A stretch of 7,104 nucleotides of DNA from Elusimicrobiota bacterium (GTDB lineage Bacteria > CG03 > SLGR01). Where the stretch lies: positions 1 through 7,104 of the forward strand of contig JAAZFS010000120.1 of assembly GCA_012511615.1 (NCBI GenBank), read 5' to 3'. Positions 1 to 6,137 of the stretch are shown here, in pieces. Position 1 is the first letter of the stretch. Each line of letters opens with the position of its first letter. The notes under the pieces are model-generated. The model searched no databases and was not told the origin of the DNA. It saw only the letters and a program-made list of their open reading frames with translations. A program made the position numbers and the translations under genes.

Positions 1-42
1 AGTATAGGGCCGGCAGAAGCGATTAATTTAAATGAATTGTAA
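1..42 (+). CDS. 3' end of upstream gene, probably V-type ATPase subunit I (partial)
   Basis: Frame 1 is open from the window edge and ends at a TAA at 40-42, leaving the peptide SIGPAEAINLNEL. The other two plus frames are closed in this stretch (TAG at 5-7, TAA at 27-29). Thirteen residues are too few to identify a family. The assignment to subunit I, the large membrane stator subunit that makes the ion half-channels, rests on position only: in operons of this type it lies directly before subunit K. The stop is 24 bases before the K start, which fits an operon neighbour. It could be another gene. Confidence 0.4.
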   Translation, partial: SIGPAEAINLNEL

Positions 43-54
43 CTCTAAAAGAGA

Positions 55-62
55 AAAGGAGG
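55..62 (+). promoter_or_regulatory. Strong Shine-Dalgarno site for subunit K
   Basis: AAAGGAGG lies four bases before the GTG at 67 and is the best ribosome-binding match in the window. It decides the start: the overlapping ATG at 65-67 reads only three codons to a TAG, and the next in-frame start-like codon (TTG at 79) lies too far away. A strong site here fits the need for many copies of K per complex. Confidence 0.75.
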
Positions 63-66
63 AAAT

Positions 67-540
67 GTGGAAGTAGGATTGATATATGTAATTTTTGCGG
101 CGGCGCTGGCTATAGGCTTATCCGCTACTGGTTCGGCTATTGGTATAGGATATGCAGGACAGGCAGCAAATGGGGTTCTCTCGGAGGATCCAGATAAATT
201 CGGTATAATGCTTATACTTGTTGCCCTTCCTGGAACACAGGGGATTTATGGCTTTATATCGGCCTTCCTTATAATTCTTAAAGTGAATATGTTGGGGGAT
301 GCAATGGCAACATTTACTGCAGCTCAGGGTCTACAGCTGATTGGTGCTGCCCTTCCCATAGCTATTACTGGACTTACCAGCGGAATTCATCAGGGAAAAG
401 TATGTGCTGCCGGTATTGGCGTAGCAGAGAAAAAACCTGCTGAGGCTATGAAAGCAGTTATATTTGCGGCACTCGTGGAAACTTATGCCGTACTCGGGTT
501 GGTTATAACTATATTCCTCTTAAACGGTATCAAAATTTAA
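67..540 (+). CDS. atpK: V-type ATPase subunit K (rotor-ring c subunit, 16 kDa type), predicted Na+-binding
   Basis: This is the membrane rotor-ring subunit (NtpK), which carries the transported ion past subunit I as the ring turns. At 157 residues it is a full-length duplicated, four-helix proteolipid, with hairpins at about 5-75 and 85-153. Hairpin one has the glycine-rich ATGSAIGIGYAG helix (20-31) and LPGTQGIYGF (54-63). Hairpin two has SGIHQGKV (105-112) and the ion-binding helix with VETYAVLG (137-144). Only hairpin two has the carboxylate (E138); hairpin one has G56 there. Residues L54, T57, Q58, Q109 and E138, plus Y61, match the Na+ ligands L61, T64, Q65, Q110 and E139, plus Y68, of E. 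hirae NtpK. It starts with GTG after a strong ribosome-binding site, and the next gene begins one base after its stop. Na+ coupling is an inference from these residues. Confidence 0.97.
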   Translation: MEVGLIYVIFAAALAIGLSATGSAIGIGYAGQAANGVLSEDPDKFGIMLILVALPGTQGIYGFISAFLIILKVNMLGDAMATFTAAQGLQLIGAALPIAITGLTSGIHQGKVCAAGIGVAEKKPAEAMKAVIFAALVETYAVLGLVITIFLLNGIKI

Positions 541-541
541 T

Positions 542-1132
542 ATGGGTAAAGGAATAGATAAACTTCTTTCGGAAATAACCCGCCTTTCTGAGGCGGAGTG
601 TAAAACAATTACCTCCGAAGCAGAATCCGAGATTAAGGGGATAGAAACGGACCTCAAAAAGAAGAAGGACTTGAAAAAACTTGAGTCCGAAAAGAAATTC
701 CGACGAGAAGGAGAACTGGCTGCGGCTCAAATTATGACGGCGGCCCGGATGGAAATCAAAAAAGACCGCCTGGCAAATAAGGCGGATTTGATGAATTTGG
801 TTTTCACCAAGGCCTCAGAACAGCTCTCCGATCTTAAAGGAAAAGATAGAGAAAAATTTCTTCATAAGCTTCTAAAAATTTCTGTTTTCACAGGAAAAGA
901 AGAAGTTCTTCCCGGAAAGGACGAGGATTCGCTCACTTCAGCTCTGGTGAAAAAAATAAATTCATCTGAAAAATGGGATCTCACCCTTGATGAGAAAACA
1001 GACAGAATTAGAGAAGGATTTATTTTGAGGGCGGGAGAGTTTGAGACAGTAGTGGATATGTCTGCACTGAAAAATTATCTGCGCGAACATTATGAGGCTA
1101 GGGTAGCCGATGAACTTTTCAGTCAGGAGTAA
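542..1132 (+). CDS. atpE: V-type ATPase subunit E (peripheral stalk)
   Basis: Subunit E pairs with a G/H-type helix protein to form the peripheral stalk that holds the A3B3 head against the membrane stator. The 196 residues are typical. Residues about 1-85 form a highly charged helix rich in Lys, Glu and Ala, ending in the family-like stretch around AAQIMTAARMEIKKDRLANK (60-79), which suits a long coiled coil. The C-terminal globular part ends with GFILRAGEFETVVDMSALKN followed by an LREHYE.RVADELF stretch, matching the family's conserved 'GGFIL..G....D.SF..ll' region. The ATG lies one base after the K stop and has no clear ribosome-binding site, so translation is probably coupled to K. Its last 23 bases overlap the start of subunit C. 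N-terminal sequence conservation is weak, so position adds to the call. Confidence 0.93.
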   Translation: MGKGIDKLLSEITRLSEAECKTITSEAESEIKGIETDLKKKKDLKKLESEKKFRREGELAAAQIMTAARMEIKKDRLANKADLMNLVFTKASEQLSDLKGKDREKFLHKLLKISVFTGKEEVLPGKDEDSLTSALVKKINSSEKWDLTLDEKTDRIREGFILRAGEFETVVDMSALKNYLREHYEARVADELFSQE

Positions 1133-2021
1133 AAGCCGAGACCTATTTGCAGTAGGTCGTATTCGCGTCCTTGAAAAGGAGCTCTTTGATCAGGGCAGGT
1201 TCAATCGATTAGCCGAGAATAATTCAGCTCAAGCTTTTGAGACTGACCTTGCAGATACAAAATATGCTCCCTTTATAAAAGAGGCAGGCCTCTACCGGGG
1301 AATTGAAGCATATCTACATAATATCTTTCTATTTATCAAGGAGAATTCTTCCCATCCCGAGGTGGTCGATATCTTTCACTTTAGACGCGACATAATGAAT
1401 TATATCAATCGATTGAGGGGCGTGGAGGAAGAGGATGCATTTTCTCCGGGTTTACTAAAAAATCTTTGGTGGACTAGCGAAATACTTCCTCCGATTTTTC
1501 GCCGCATAGAATATACTGTTAGTAAGAAATATAGCTCAGTTACTGAGGCTCCAGATAGTTACATAGAAAAAATTTCTATGGACGAGGCTCTTAATACATT
1601 CTCATTGAAAAATTCCGGGACTGCGGTTAGGGAATATTACACTGATTATATAGATATAAGAAATTTGCTGATGAATCTTTTTAATGAAGAATCTTTTTAC
1701 TGGGAGGGAGGATCTATAAAGTCGACAGACTGGGAAAGTATATCTCTTGCGAAAGAAATCCCTCAAAAACTTTCTTCGCGGGGATATTTTAAGGCAGTTA
1801 GCGGTCAAAAAGATTTATTTAGCTGGGAGTTGATACTCTCCCGCTGGATTTCATCTCGCTTAAGGGGCATGAGAATGATTACATTTGGGCCCGAGCCTGC
1901 GGTTGCTTATTACCTGAGTCTGAGAGAGGAGATTAATAATCTCCGTACCATCTTAACAGGTATACTCTCCTCTGCGGATTCGGATGAAATTAAAGGAAGG
2001 CTAAATCTTGATTACCTCTGA
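1110..2021 (+). CDS. atpC: V-type ATPase subunit C (rotor-ring adaptor, V-ATPase d homologue)
   Basis: This soluble funnel-shaped subunit sits on the K ring and connects it to the D/F shaft. The 303 residues are somewhat shorter than the roughly 330 usual for the family. The N-terminal AVGRIRVLEKELFD (14-27) fits the conserved 'ARIRALE..L' start of the first repeat. The strongest evidence is the C-terminal signature from G260: GPEP (260-263), then YYLSLREEINNLRTIL to residue 282, the family's 'GPEPL.AYL.A.E.EI.NLR.IL' motif. The ATG at 1110 overlaps the end of subunit E by 23 bases. No ATG, GTG or TTG follows in frame early enough to keep the N-terminal motif, so this start is preferred although only a weak GGG precedes it. 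The middle of the protein is divergent. Confidence 0.94.
   Translation: MNFSVRSKSRDLFAVGRIRVLEKELFDQGRFNRLAENNSAQAFETDLADTKYAPFIKEAGLYRGIEAYLHNIFLFIKENSSHPEVVDIFHFRRDIMNYINRLRGVEEEDAFSPGLLKNLWWTSEILPPIFRRIEYTVSKKYSSVTEAPDSYIEKISMDEALNTFSLKNSGTAVREYYTDYIDIRNLLMNLFNEESFYWEGGSIKSTDWESISLAKEIPQKLSSRGYFKAVSGQKDLFSWELILSRWISSRLRGMRMITFGPEPAVAYYLSLREEINNLRTILTGILSSADSDEIKGRLNLDYL
1993..2000 (+). promoter_or_regulatory. Shine-Dalgarno site supporting the TTG start of subunit F
   Basis: AAGGAAGG lies seven bases before the TTG at 2008, inside the end of the subunit C gene. No ATG or GTG start is suitably placed, and the conserved YKILVIGSDG strand of subunit F begins only five codons later. The TTG is therefore the likely start. 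Confidence 0.6.
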
Positions 2022-2316
2022 TTATAAAATTTTAGTGATTGGAAGCGACGGGTTTATTCTTCCATACAGTCTTATTGGCATTGAGGGAAAGGTTTTGCTT
2101 AATATGTCCCAAGCAAGAGAATTTGTTTTGGGGAAAGATTTGGAAAATACGCTTTTTATACTTGATGAGGAGATAATAGATGATGTCTCCGCAGTGGAGG
2201 AACTCGAGGAAGCTGGTGCGAATATTACGATACTTAAGGCCTGGGGCAGTTCCGAATTGGCCGATAGAAAGATTCGTGCAGCCTCCATAAAAGCAATAGG
2301 AACGGAAATATCTTAA
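2008..2316 (+). CDS. atpF: V-type ATPase subunit F (central stalk; NtpG of E. hirae)
   Basis: Subunit F is a small Rossmann-like protein that binds the D shaft and forms part of the rotating central stalk. The 102 residues match the usual length of about 100. Residues 6-16 (YKILVIGSDGF) form the first beta strand and loop. LPYSLIGIEG (18-27) corresponds to the family's 'GF.LAGI' segment, TLFILDEEI (48-56) to the 'gii.ite' strand, and the end, KIRAASIKAIGTEI, to the usual 'kIr..ik.aiG.di'. The commonly seen IP-containing loop before the last helix is replaced here by ITILKAWGSS, so the middle is divergent. The TTG start overlaps the subunit C gene by 14 bases and has its own AAGGAAGG site. The subunit A gene starts 13 bases after the stop. 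The call depends partly on gene order. Confidence 0.88.
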   Translation: MITSDYKILVIGSDGFILPYSLIGIEGKVLLNMSQAREFVLGKDLENTLFILDEEIIDDVSAVEELEEAGANITILKAWGSSELADRKIRAASIKAIGTEIS

Positions 2317-2329
2317 ATAGAGGTTTAAT

Positions 2330-4150
2330 ATGACTAGTAACAAAGATAAAAAGCAGATCGGAAGAATAAAAAAAATATCCGGTCCGCTGATAGTTGCAGA
2401 AGGCATGCCCAGTGTCAAAATGTATGAGGTTGTCCGGGTGGGTAATGAAAAACTTGTTGGTGAGGTTGTAGAACTCCATAGCGGCCTTATTTCTATACAG
2501 GTTTATGAAGAGACTGCCGGACTTAAGCCAGGCGAACCCGTAGAAGCAACTGGTTCTGCCCTATCGGTAGAACTAGGACCTGGTCTTGTCGGACAGATAT
2601 TTGACGGTATCCAGCGCCCACTTGAGACTGTATATGAATCCCATGGTGAATATATAGGTCGGGGCATTGAAATTTACGGTCTGGACCGGGAGAAAAAATG
2701 GGGATTTGAGCCTTCTCTTAAAAAAGGTGACAAGGTCGCTCCTGGAGATATTATCGGGAGTGTTATGGAGACAGAGGTTGTCGAACATAGGGTTCTTGTA
2801 CCTCCAGGTGTAGAAGGTAAAATTAAAAAAATAAACTCTGGGGACTATACCGTAGATGAGGTTGTAGCTCTTGTAGAAACAGAAGATGGGGATGAGGAAA
2901 TCCGGCTGGCCCATAAATGGCCCGTTAGGACCAAAAGGCCCTATCTTACAAAGCTGCCTCCCGATGAGCCCATGATAACTGGCCAGAGGGTGATAGATAC
3001 TTTTTTTCCGGTTGCAAAAGGAGGACTTGCTTGTATTCCTGGACCCTTTGGTAGTGGAAAAACCGTCGTTCAGCAGCAACTTGCCAAGTGGGCTGATGCG
3101 GACATTATTGTTTATATAGGTTGTGGTGAGCGCGGAAATGAAATGGCCGATGTTCTTCAGGAGTTCCCAGAACTTGAAGATCCCAAGACTGGCGAGACCT
3201 TGATTAAAAGGACTGTCCTTATAGCAAACACATCAAATATGCCTGTTGCTGCTCGTGAAGCCTCTATATATACTGGAACAACTATAGCGGAATATTATAG
3301 GGATATGGGCTATAAAGTGGCCCTTATGGCTGACTCTACTTCCCGTTGGGCAGAGGCTTTGAGAGAAATGTCAGGACGCTTAGAGGAAATGCCTGGTGAA
3401 GAGGGTTATCCAGCCTATCTATCATCCAGGATAGCAGAGTTTTATGAGAGAGGCGGCCGAGTGAAATGCCTGAGGGGCGATGCCGAAGGCTCACTCACAA
3501 TAATTGGTGCAGTATCTCCTCCTGGAGGAGACCTCACGGACCCAGTTGTAAAGAATACTCTCAGGGTAGTTAAGGTTTTCTGGGGACTTGATGGAGATCT
3601 TGCTGCTCAGCGACATTTTCCAGCCATTCACTGGCTCCGGTCTTATTCGCTTTACCTAGAAAATATAGGAGATTGGATTGAGAAGAATGCTGGTCATGGA
3701 TTTGCAGATATGCGGACCCGGGCTACTTTGATTCTACAAAAAGAAGAATCTCTTCAGGAGATAGTACGACTTGTCGGAGAGGAATCACTTTCCGATCAGG
3801 ATCGTCAACTACTGGATACTGCCAAGATGCTCAGGGAAGATTTTCTCCAGCAACAGGCTTTTGATCCTACAGAGACCTATACGCCCTTTGTTCAGCAGTA
3901 CCGGATGATTCGGGCCATAATGCTCTTCTATGATACGGCTCTTGAGGCCTTGGAGATGGGGAATAGCTTTGACTTTATACTTGAGGCTGATGTTCGAGAA
4001 AGGATAGCCAAGATGAAGCTCATAAAGCCGGAAGATATGGAAGAGTTTGACAGTATTGAGAAAGATATTAAGAGAGAACTATTGAAAAGGGCTTCTGATT
4101 CGGATGATGAAGATGCCGCTGAAAAAAATGAAAATGGAGAGGAAAAATGA
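2330..4150 (+). CDS. atpA: V-type ATPase catalytic subunit A
   Basis: This is the catalytic subunit of the A3B3 head, which hydrolyses or makes ATP. The domains run as follows: N-terminal beta barrel (about 12-80), the V/A-type-specific non-homologous insert with W124 and VPPGVEGKI (about 118-190), nucleotide-binding domain (about 195-440), and C-terminal helical domain. The Walker A motif is GPFGSGKT (238-245, K244). The GERGNE motif places the catalytic glutamate at E267 and the adjacent arginine at R268. MADSTSRW (333-340) carries the Walker B aspartate D335, and SPPGGD lies at 396-401. All key residues are present, so the subunit should be active. Its 606 residues are slightly long because of a very acidic tail (about 590-606). 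The ATG at 2330 has AGAGG (2319-2323) six bases upstream. The stop overlaps the subunit B start as ATGA. Confidence 0.99.
   Translation: MTSNKDKKQIGRIKKISGPLIVAEGMPSVKMYEVVRVGNEKLVGEVVELHSGLISIQVYEETAGLKPGEPVEATGSALSVELGPGLVGQIFDGIQRPLETVYESHGEYIGRGIEIYGLDREKKWGFEPSLKKGDKVAPGDIIGSVMETEVVEHRVLVPPGVEGKIKKINSGDYTVDEVVALVETEDGDEEIRLAHKWPVRTKRPYLTKLPPDEPMITGQRVIDTFFPVAKGGLACIPGPFGSGKTVVQQQLAKWADADIIVYIGCGERGNEMADVLQEFPELEDPKTGETLIKRTVLIANTSNMPVAAREASIYTGTTIAEYYRDMGYKVALMADSTSRWAEALREMSGRLEEMPGEEGYPAYLSSRIAEFYERGGRVKCLRGDAEGSLTIIGAVSPPGGDLTDPVVKNTLRVVKVFWGLDGDLAAQRHFPAIHWLRSYSLYLENIGDWIEKNAGHGFADMRTRATLILQKEESLQEIVRLVGEESLSDQDRQLLDTAKMLREDFLQQQAFDPTETYTPFVQQYRMIRAIMLFYDTALEALEMGNSFDFILEADVRERIAKMKLIKPEDMEEFDSIEKDIKRELLKRASDSDDEDAAEKNENGEEK
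4136..4143 (+). promoter_or_regulatory. Shine-Dalgarno-like site for subunit B
   Basis: GGAGAGGA lies within the last codons of subunit A, four to seven bases before the ATG at 4147 depending on which GGAG/GAGG core pairs. Part of the acidic tail of A (the codons for Gly-Glu-Glu-Lys) therefore doubles as the ribosome-binding site for B. Confidence 0.6.
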
Positions 4151-5514
4151 GACAAGAATATCTTACAGTTAAGAGTATAGCGGGTCCCCTCTTCATCGTG
4201 GAGAAGACCCGTGATGTTGCCTATGAGGAAATTGCTTCAGTGGAACTTCCTACTGGCGAGAGAAGGCTTGGCCAGGTTCTTGAGGTTGATGAGGATCTTG
4301 TTCTTCTACAGCTTTTTGCGGGGACAAGCGGCGCAAACCTAAACGCTTCCAGAGTTAAATTTCTGGGTAAAGGATTGGATATAGCCCTATCGGAAGATAT
4401 ACTTGGCCGTGTATTTGACGGATTGGGAAATCCAGCGGATGGTGCTGGCGAGGTTATACCGGAGAAACGTCTGAACATTAGCGGTATGGCTATAAACCCA
4501 ACTGCAAGAAGTTTCCCCGATGAGTTTATTGAGACTGGGATTTCTGCCATAGATGCTATGAATACCCTGGTTAGAGGCCAAAAGCTTCCAATATTCTCTG
4601 GGGCGGGACTTCCGCACAACCAGATTGCAGCTCAGATCGCTCGTCAGGCTAAAGTTCGAGGTGAGGGAGCTGAGTTCTGTGTGGTCTTTGTCGCCATGGG
4701 AATTACTTTTGAAGAGGCAGATTTCTTCCGGAAGGATTTTGAAAGAACTGGAGCCATTGAGCGTTCCGTCCTTTTTATGAATCTTGCGGATGATCCAGCA
4801 ATTGAGAGAATCGCTACGCCCCGGATGGGATTGACGGCGGCTGAGTATCTGGCTTTTGAAAAAGGATACCATGTACTTGTGATAATGACGGATATGACCA
4901 ACTATGCCGAGGCCCTCAGGGAAATTTCGGCGGCCCGAAAGGAAATTCCTGGACGACGGGGTTATCCTGGATACATGTATACTGACCTTGCCACCATATA
5001 TGAGCGTGCCGGTCGGATAAAGGGTAAACAAGGGTCTCTAACTCAGATTCCGATATTAACTATGCCTAACGATGATAAAACCCACCCCATCCCTGACTTA
5101 ACTGGTTATATTACTGAGGGGCAGATTATTGTATCGCCTGAGCTTCAAAACTCAAATATATATCCGCCTATCGATGTTCTTCCCTCTCTTTCAAGACTAA
5201 AACAGAAAGGTATTGGGGAGGGTAAAACCAGAGAGGATCATGCGGATGTGACAAGTCAGCTTTTTGCGGCCTATGCCCGAGGAAAACAGGCCAAGGAACT
5301 TGCGGTTATATTAGGAGAGGATGCTCTTTCAGATGTCGATAAAAAATTCTCAATTTTCGCTGATGACTATGAGCGGAAGTATGTGACCCAGGGAGAGTAT
5401 GAGGACAGAGGAATTGAAGAGAGTCTGGACCTCGCCTGGGAACTTCTCAGTATTCTACCGCGCGAAGAACTCAAGCGGGTAAAAACTGAGCAGATTGAAA
5501 AATATATGAAATGA
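4147..5514 (+). CDS. atpB: V-type ATPase non-catalytic subunit B
   Basis: Subunit B alternates with A in the head and completes the catalytic site without performing catalysis. Its 455 residues are the usual length. The N-terminal barrel (about 5-75) is followed by the nucleotide-binding fold, where the Walker A motif is replaced by SGAGLPHN (151-158), a hallmark of B. Further family signatures are IMTDMTNYAEALREIS, the RRGYPGYMYTDLATIYERAG stretch, and MPNDDKTHPIPDLTGYI. PSLSRL contains R350, which matches the arginine finger R350 of E. hirae NtpB that reaches into the A active site. The C-terminal domain ends in a charged helix. The start overlaps the A stop and the stop overlaps the D start, both as ATGA, so A, B and D are translationally coupled. 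Confidence 0.99.
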   Translation: MRQEYLTVKSIAGPLFIVEKTRDVAYEEIASVELPTGERRLGQVLEVDEDLVLLQLFAGTSGANLNASRVKFLGKGLDIALSEDILGRVFDGLGNPADGAGEVIPEKRLNISGMAINPTARSFPDEFIETGISAIDAMNTLVRGQKLPIFSGAGLPHNQIAAQIARQAKVRGEGAEFCVVFVAMGITFEEADFFRKDFERTGAIERSVLFMNLADDPAIERIATPRMGLTAAEYLAFEKGYHVLVIMTDMTNYAEALREISAARKEIPGRRGYPGYMYTDLATIYERAGRIKGKQGSLTQIPILTMPNDDKTHPIPDLTGYITEGQIIVSPELQNSNIYPPIDVLPSLSRLKQKGIGEGKTREDHADVTSQLFAAYARGKQAKELAVILGEDALSDVDKKFSIFADDYERKYVTQGEYEDRGIEESLDLAWELLSILPREELKRVKTEQIEKYMK

Positions 5515-6137
5515 GTCATATACGAGCAAATCCAAATAGAATGGAGCTTATGCTCCTGGGAAAGAGACTTGCTTTAGCCCAGCGCGGCTACCGGCTTCTC
5601 AAGGATAAGCAGGATGAGCTTATGGATTCTTTTAGGGAATCCGTCCTTGAGTCCAGGCAAATCAGAGAAAAACTTGAAAAGGGTTATGCCTCGCTTAGAG
5701 AGCTTTACATTTCCTCTTTTTCGTCTAGCTACCGGCCGGCCCTAAGATCCTACAGTCTGCGTCCGCCGGTTTTGATGAAGCTTGCGGTGAGTCATATCCG
5801 TCTGATGAATCTTAAGATGCCGGAAATCAAGGCTGAGTTTGAGGATAATTCAGCTGATCTTGGTTCCGCCAATATTTCTCCGTCTATGCCGGAATTTCTA
5901 AAGGAATTTGCGAAAATTGTTTCCCTCACACTTGATTTAGCCAATTCCGAAAGAAGGATGTATATGGTGGCGGAAGAACTACAGAAAGTTCGGCGCCGAG
6001 TGAATGCCCTTGAACATATATTTATTCCGGAACTTCAGGAGACAATTTTCTACATTTCAATGCAGCTTGAGGAAATGGAGCGGGAGACTATAACCCGCTT
6101 AATGAAGGTTAAGGATATTGTGAGAAGGAGTAAGTGA
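5511..6137 (+). CDS. atpD: V-type ATPase subunit D (central rotor shaft)
   Basis: Subunit D is the long antiparallel coiled coil that turns inside the A3B3 head and, with F, passes torque to C and the K ring. The 208 residues are normal for the family. The N-terminal helix carries the signature NPNRMELMLLGKRLALAQRG (7-26) and continues as LLKDKQDEL. The C-terminal helix carries RRRVNALEHIFIPEL (161-175) and QLEEMERETITRLMKVKD. The middle (about 75-140) is the less conserved globular hairpin. The ATG overlaps the B stop (ATGA, 5511-5514) without a clear ribosome-binding site, so coupling to B is likely. The stop at 6135-6137 overlaps the GTG of the next gene. No hairpin followed by a T-run lies after it, so transcription probably continues. 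Confidence 0.98.
   Translation: MSHIRANPNRMELMLLGKRLALAQRGYRLLKDKQDELMDSFRESVLESRQIREKLEKGYASLRELYISSFSSSYRPALRSYSLRPPVLMKLAVSHIRLMNLKMPEIKAEFEDNSADLGSANISPSMPEFLKEFAKIVSLTLDLANSERRMYMVAEELQKVRRRVNALEHIFIPELQETIFYISMQLEEMERETITRLMKVKDIVRRSK
6125..6130 (+). promoter_or_regulatory. Shine-Dalgarno site for the HD-GYP gene
   Basis: AAGGAG in the last codons of subunit D lies only three bases before the GTG at 6134, closer than the usual five to nine bases. Together with the GTGA stop/start overlap it supports this start, although re-initiation by ribosomes finishing D may matter more than the site itself. Confidence 0.5.

Noticed and set aside
65..76. ATG at 65-67 as a possible start for subunit K
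   Set aside because: It reads Met-Trp-Lys and then a TAG. The GTG at 67 gives the full-length K protein.
2032..2418. Minus-strand frames opposite subunit F and the start of A
   Set aside because: Two further minus-strand frames overlap this stretch, none has a coding-like translation, and all oppose plus-strand genes that are well supported.
2573..3079. Minus-strand open frame of 168 codons opposite subunit A
   Set aside because: It is antisense to the insert and Walker A region of A, with a low-complexity aromatic-rich translation and no family resemblance.
4387..5031. Minus-strand open frame of 214 codons opposite subunit B
   Set aside because: It lies wholly opposite a strongly conserved gene, and its translation shows no recognisable domain, repeat pattern or operon partner. 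It is a by-product of codon use in B.
67..6137. Archaeal origin, suggested by the A/V-type ATPase
   Set aside because: The four-helix 16 kDa K subunit, the Firmicutes-like gene order, the Shine-Dalgarno-led overlapping genes and the coupled HD-GYP domain all fit a bacterium better.
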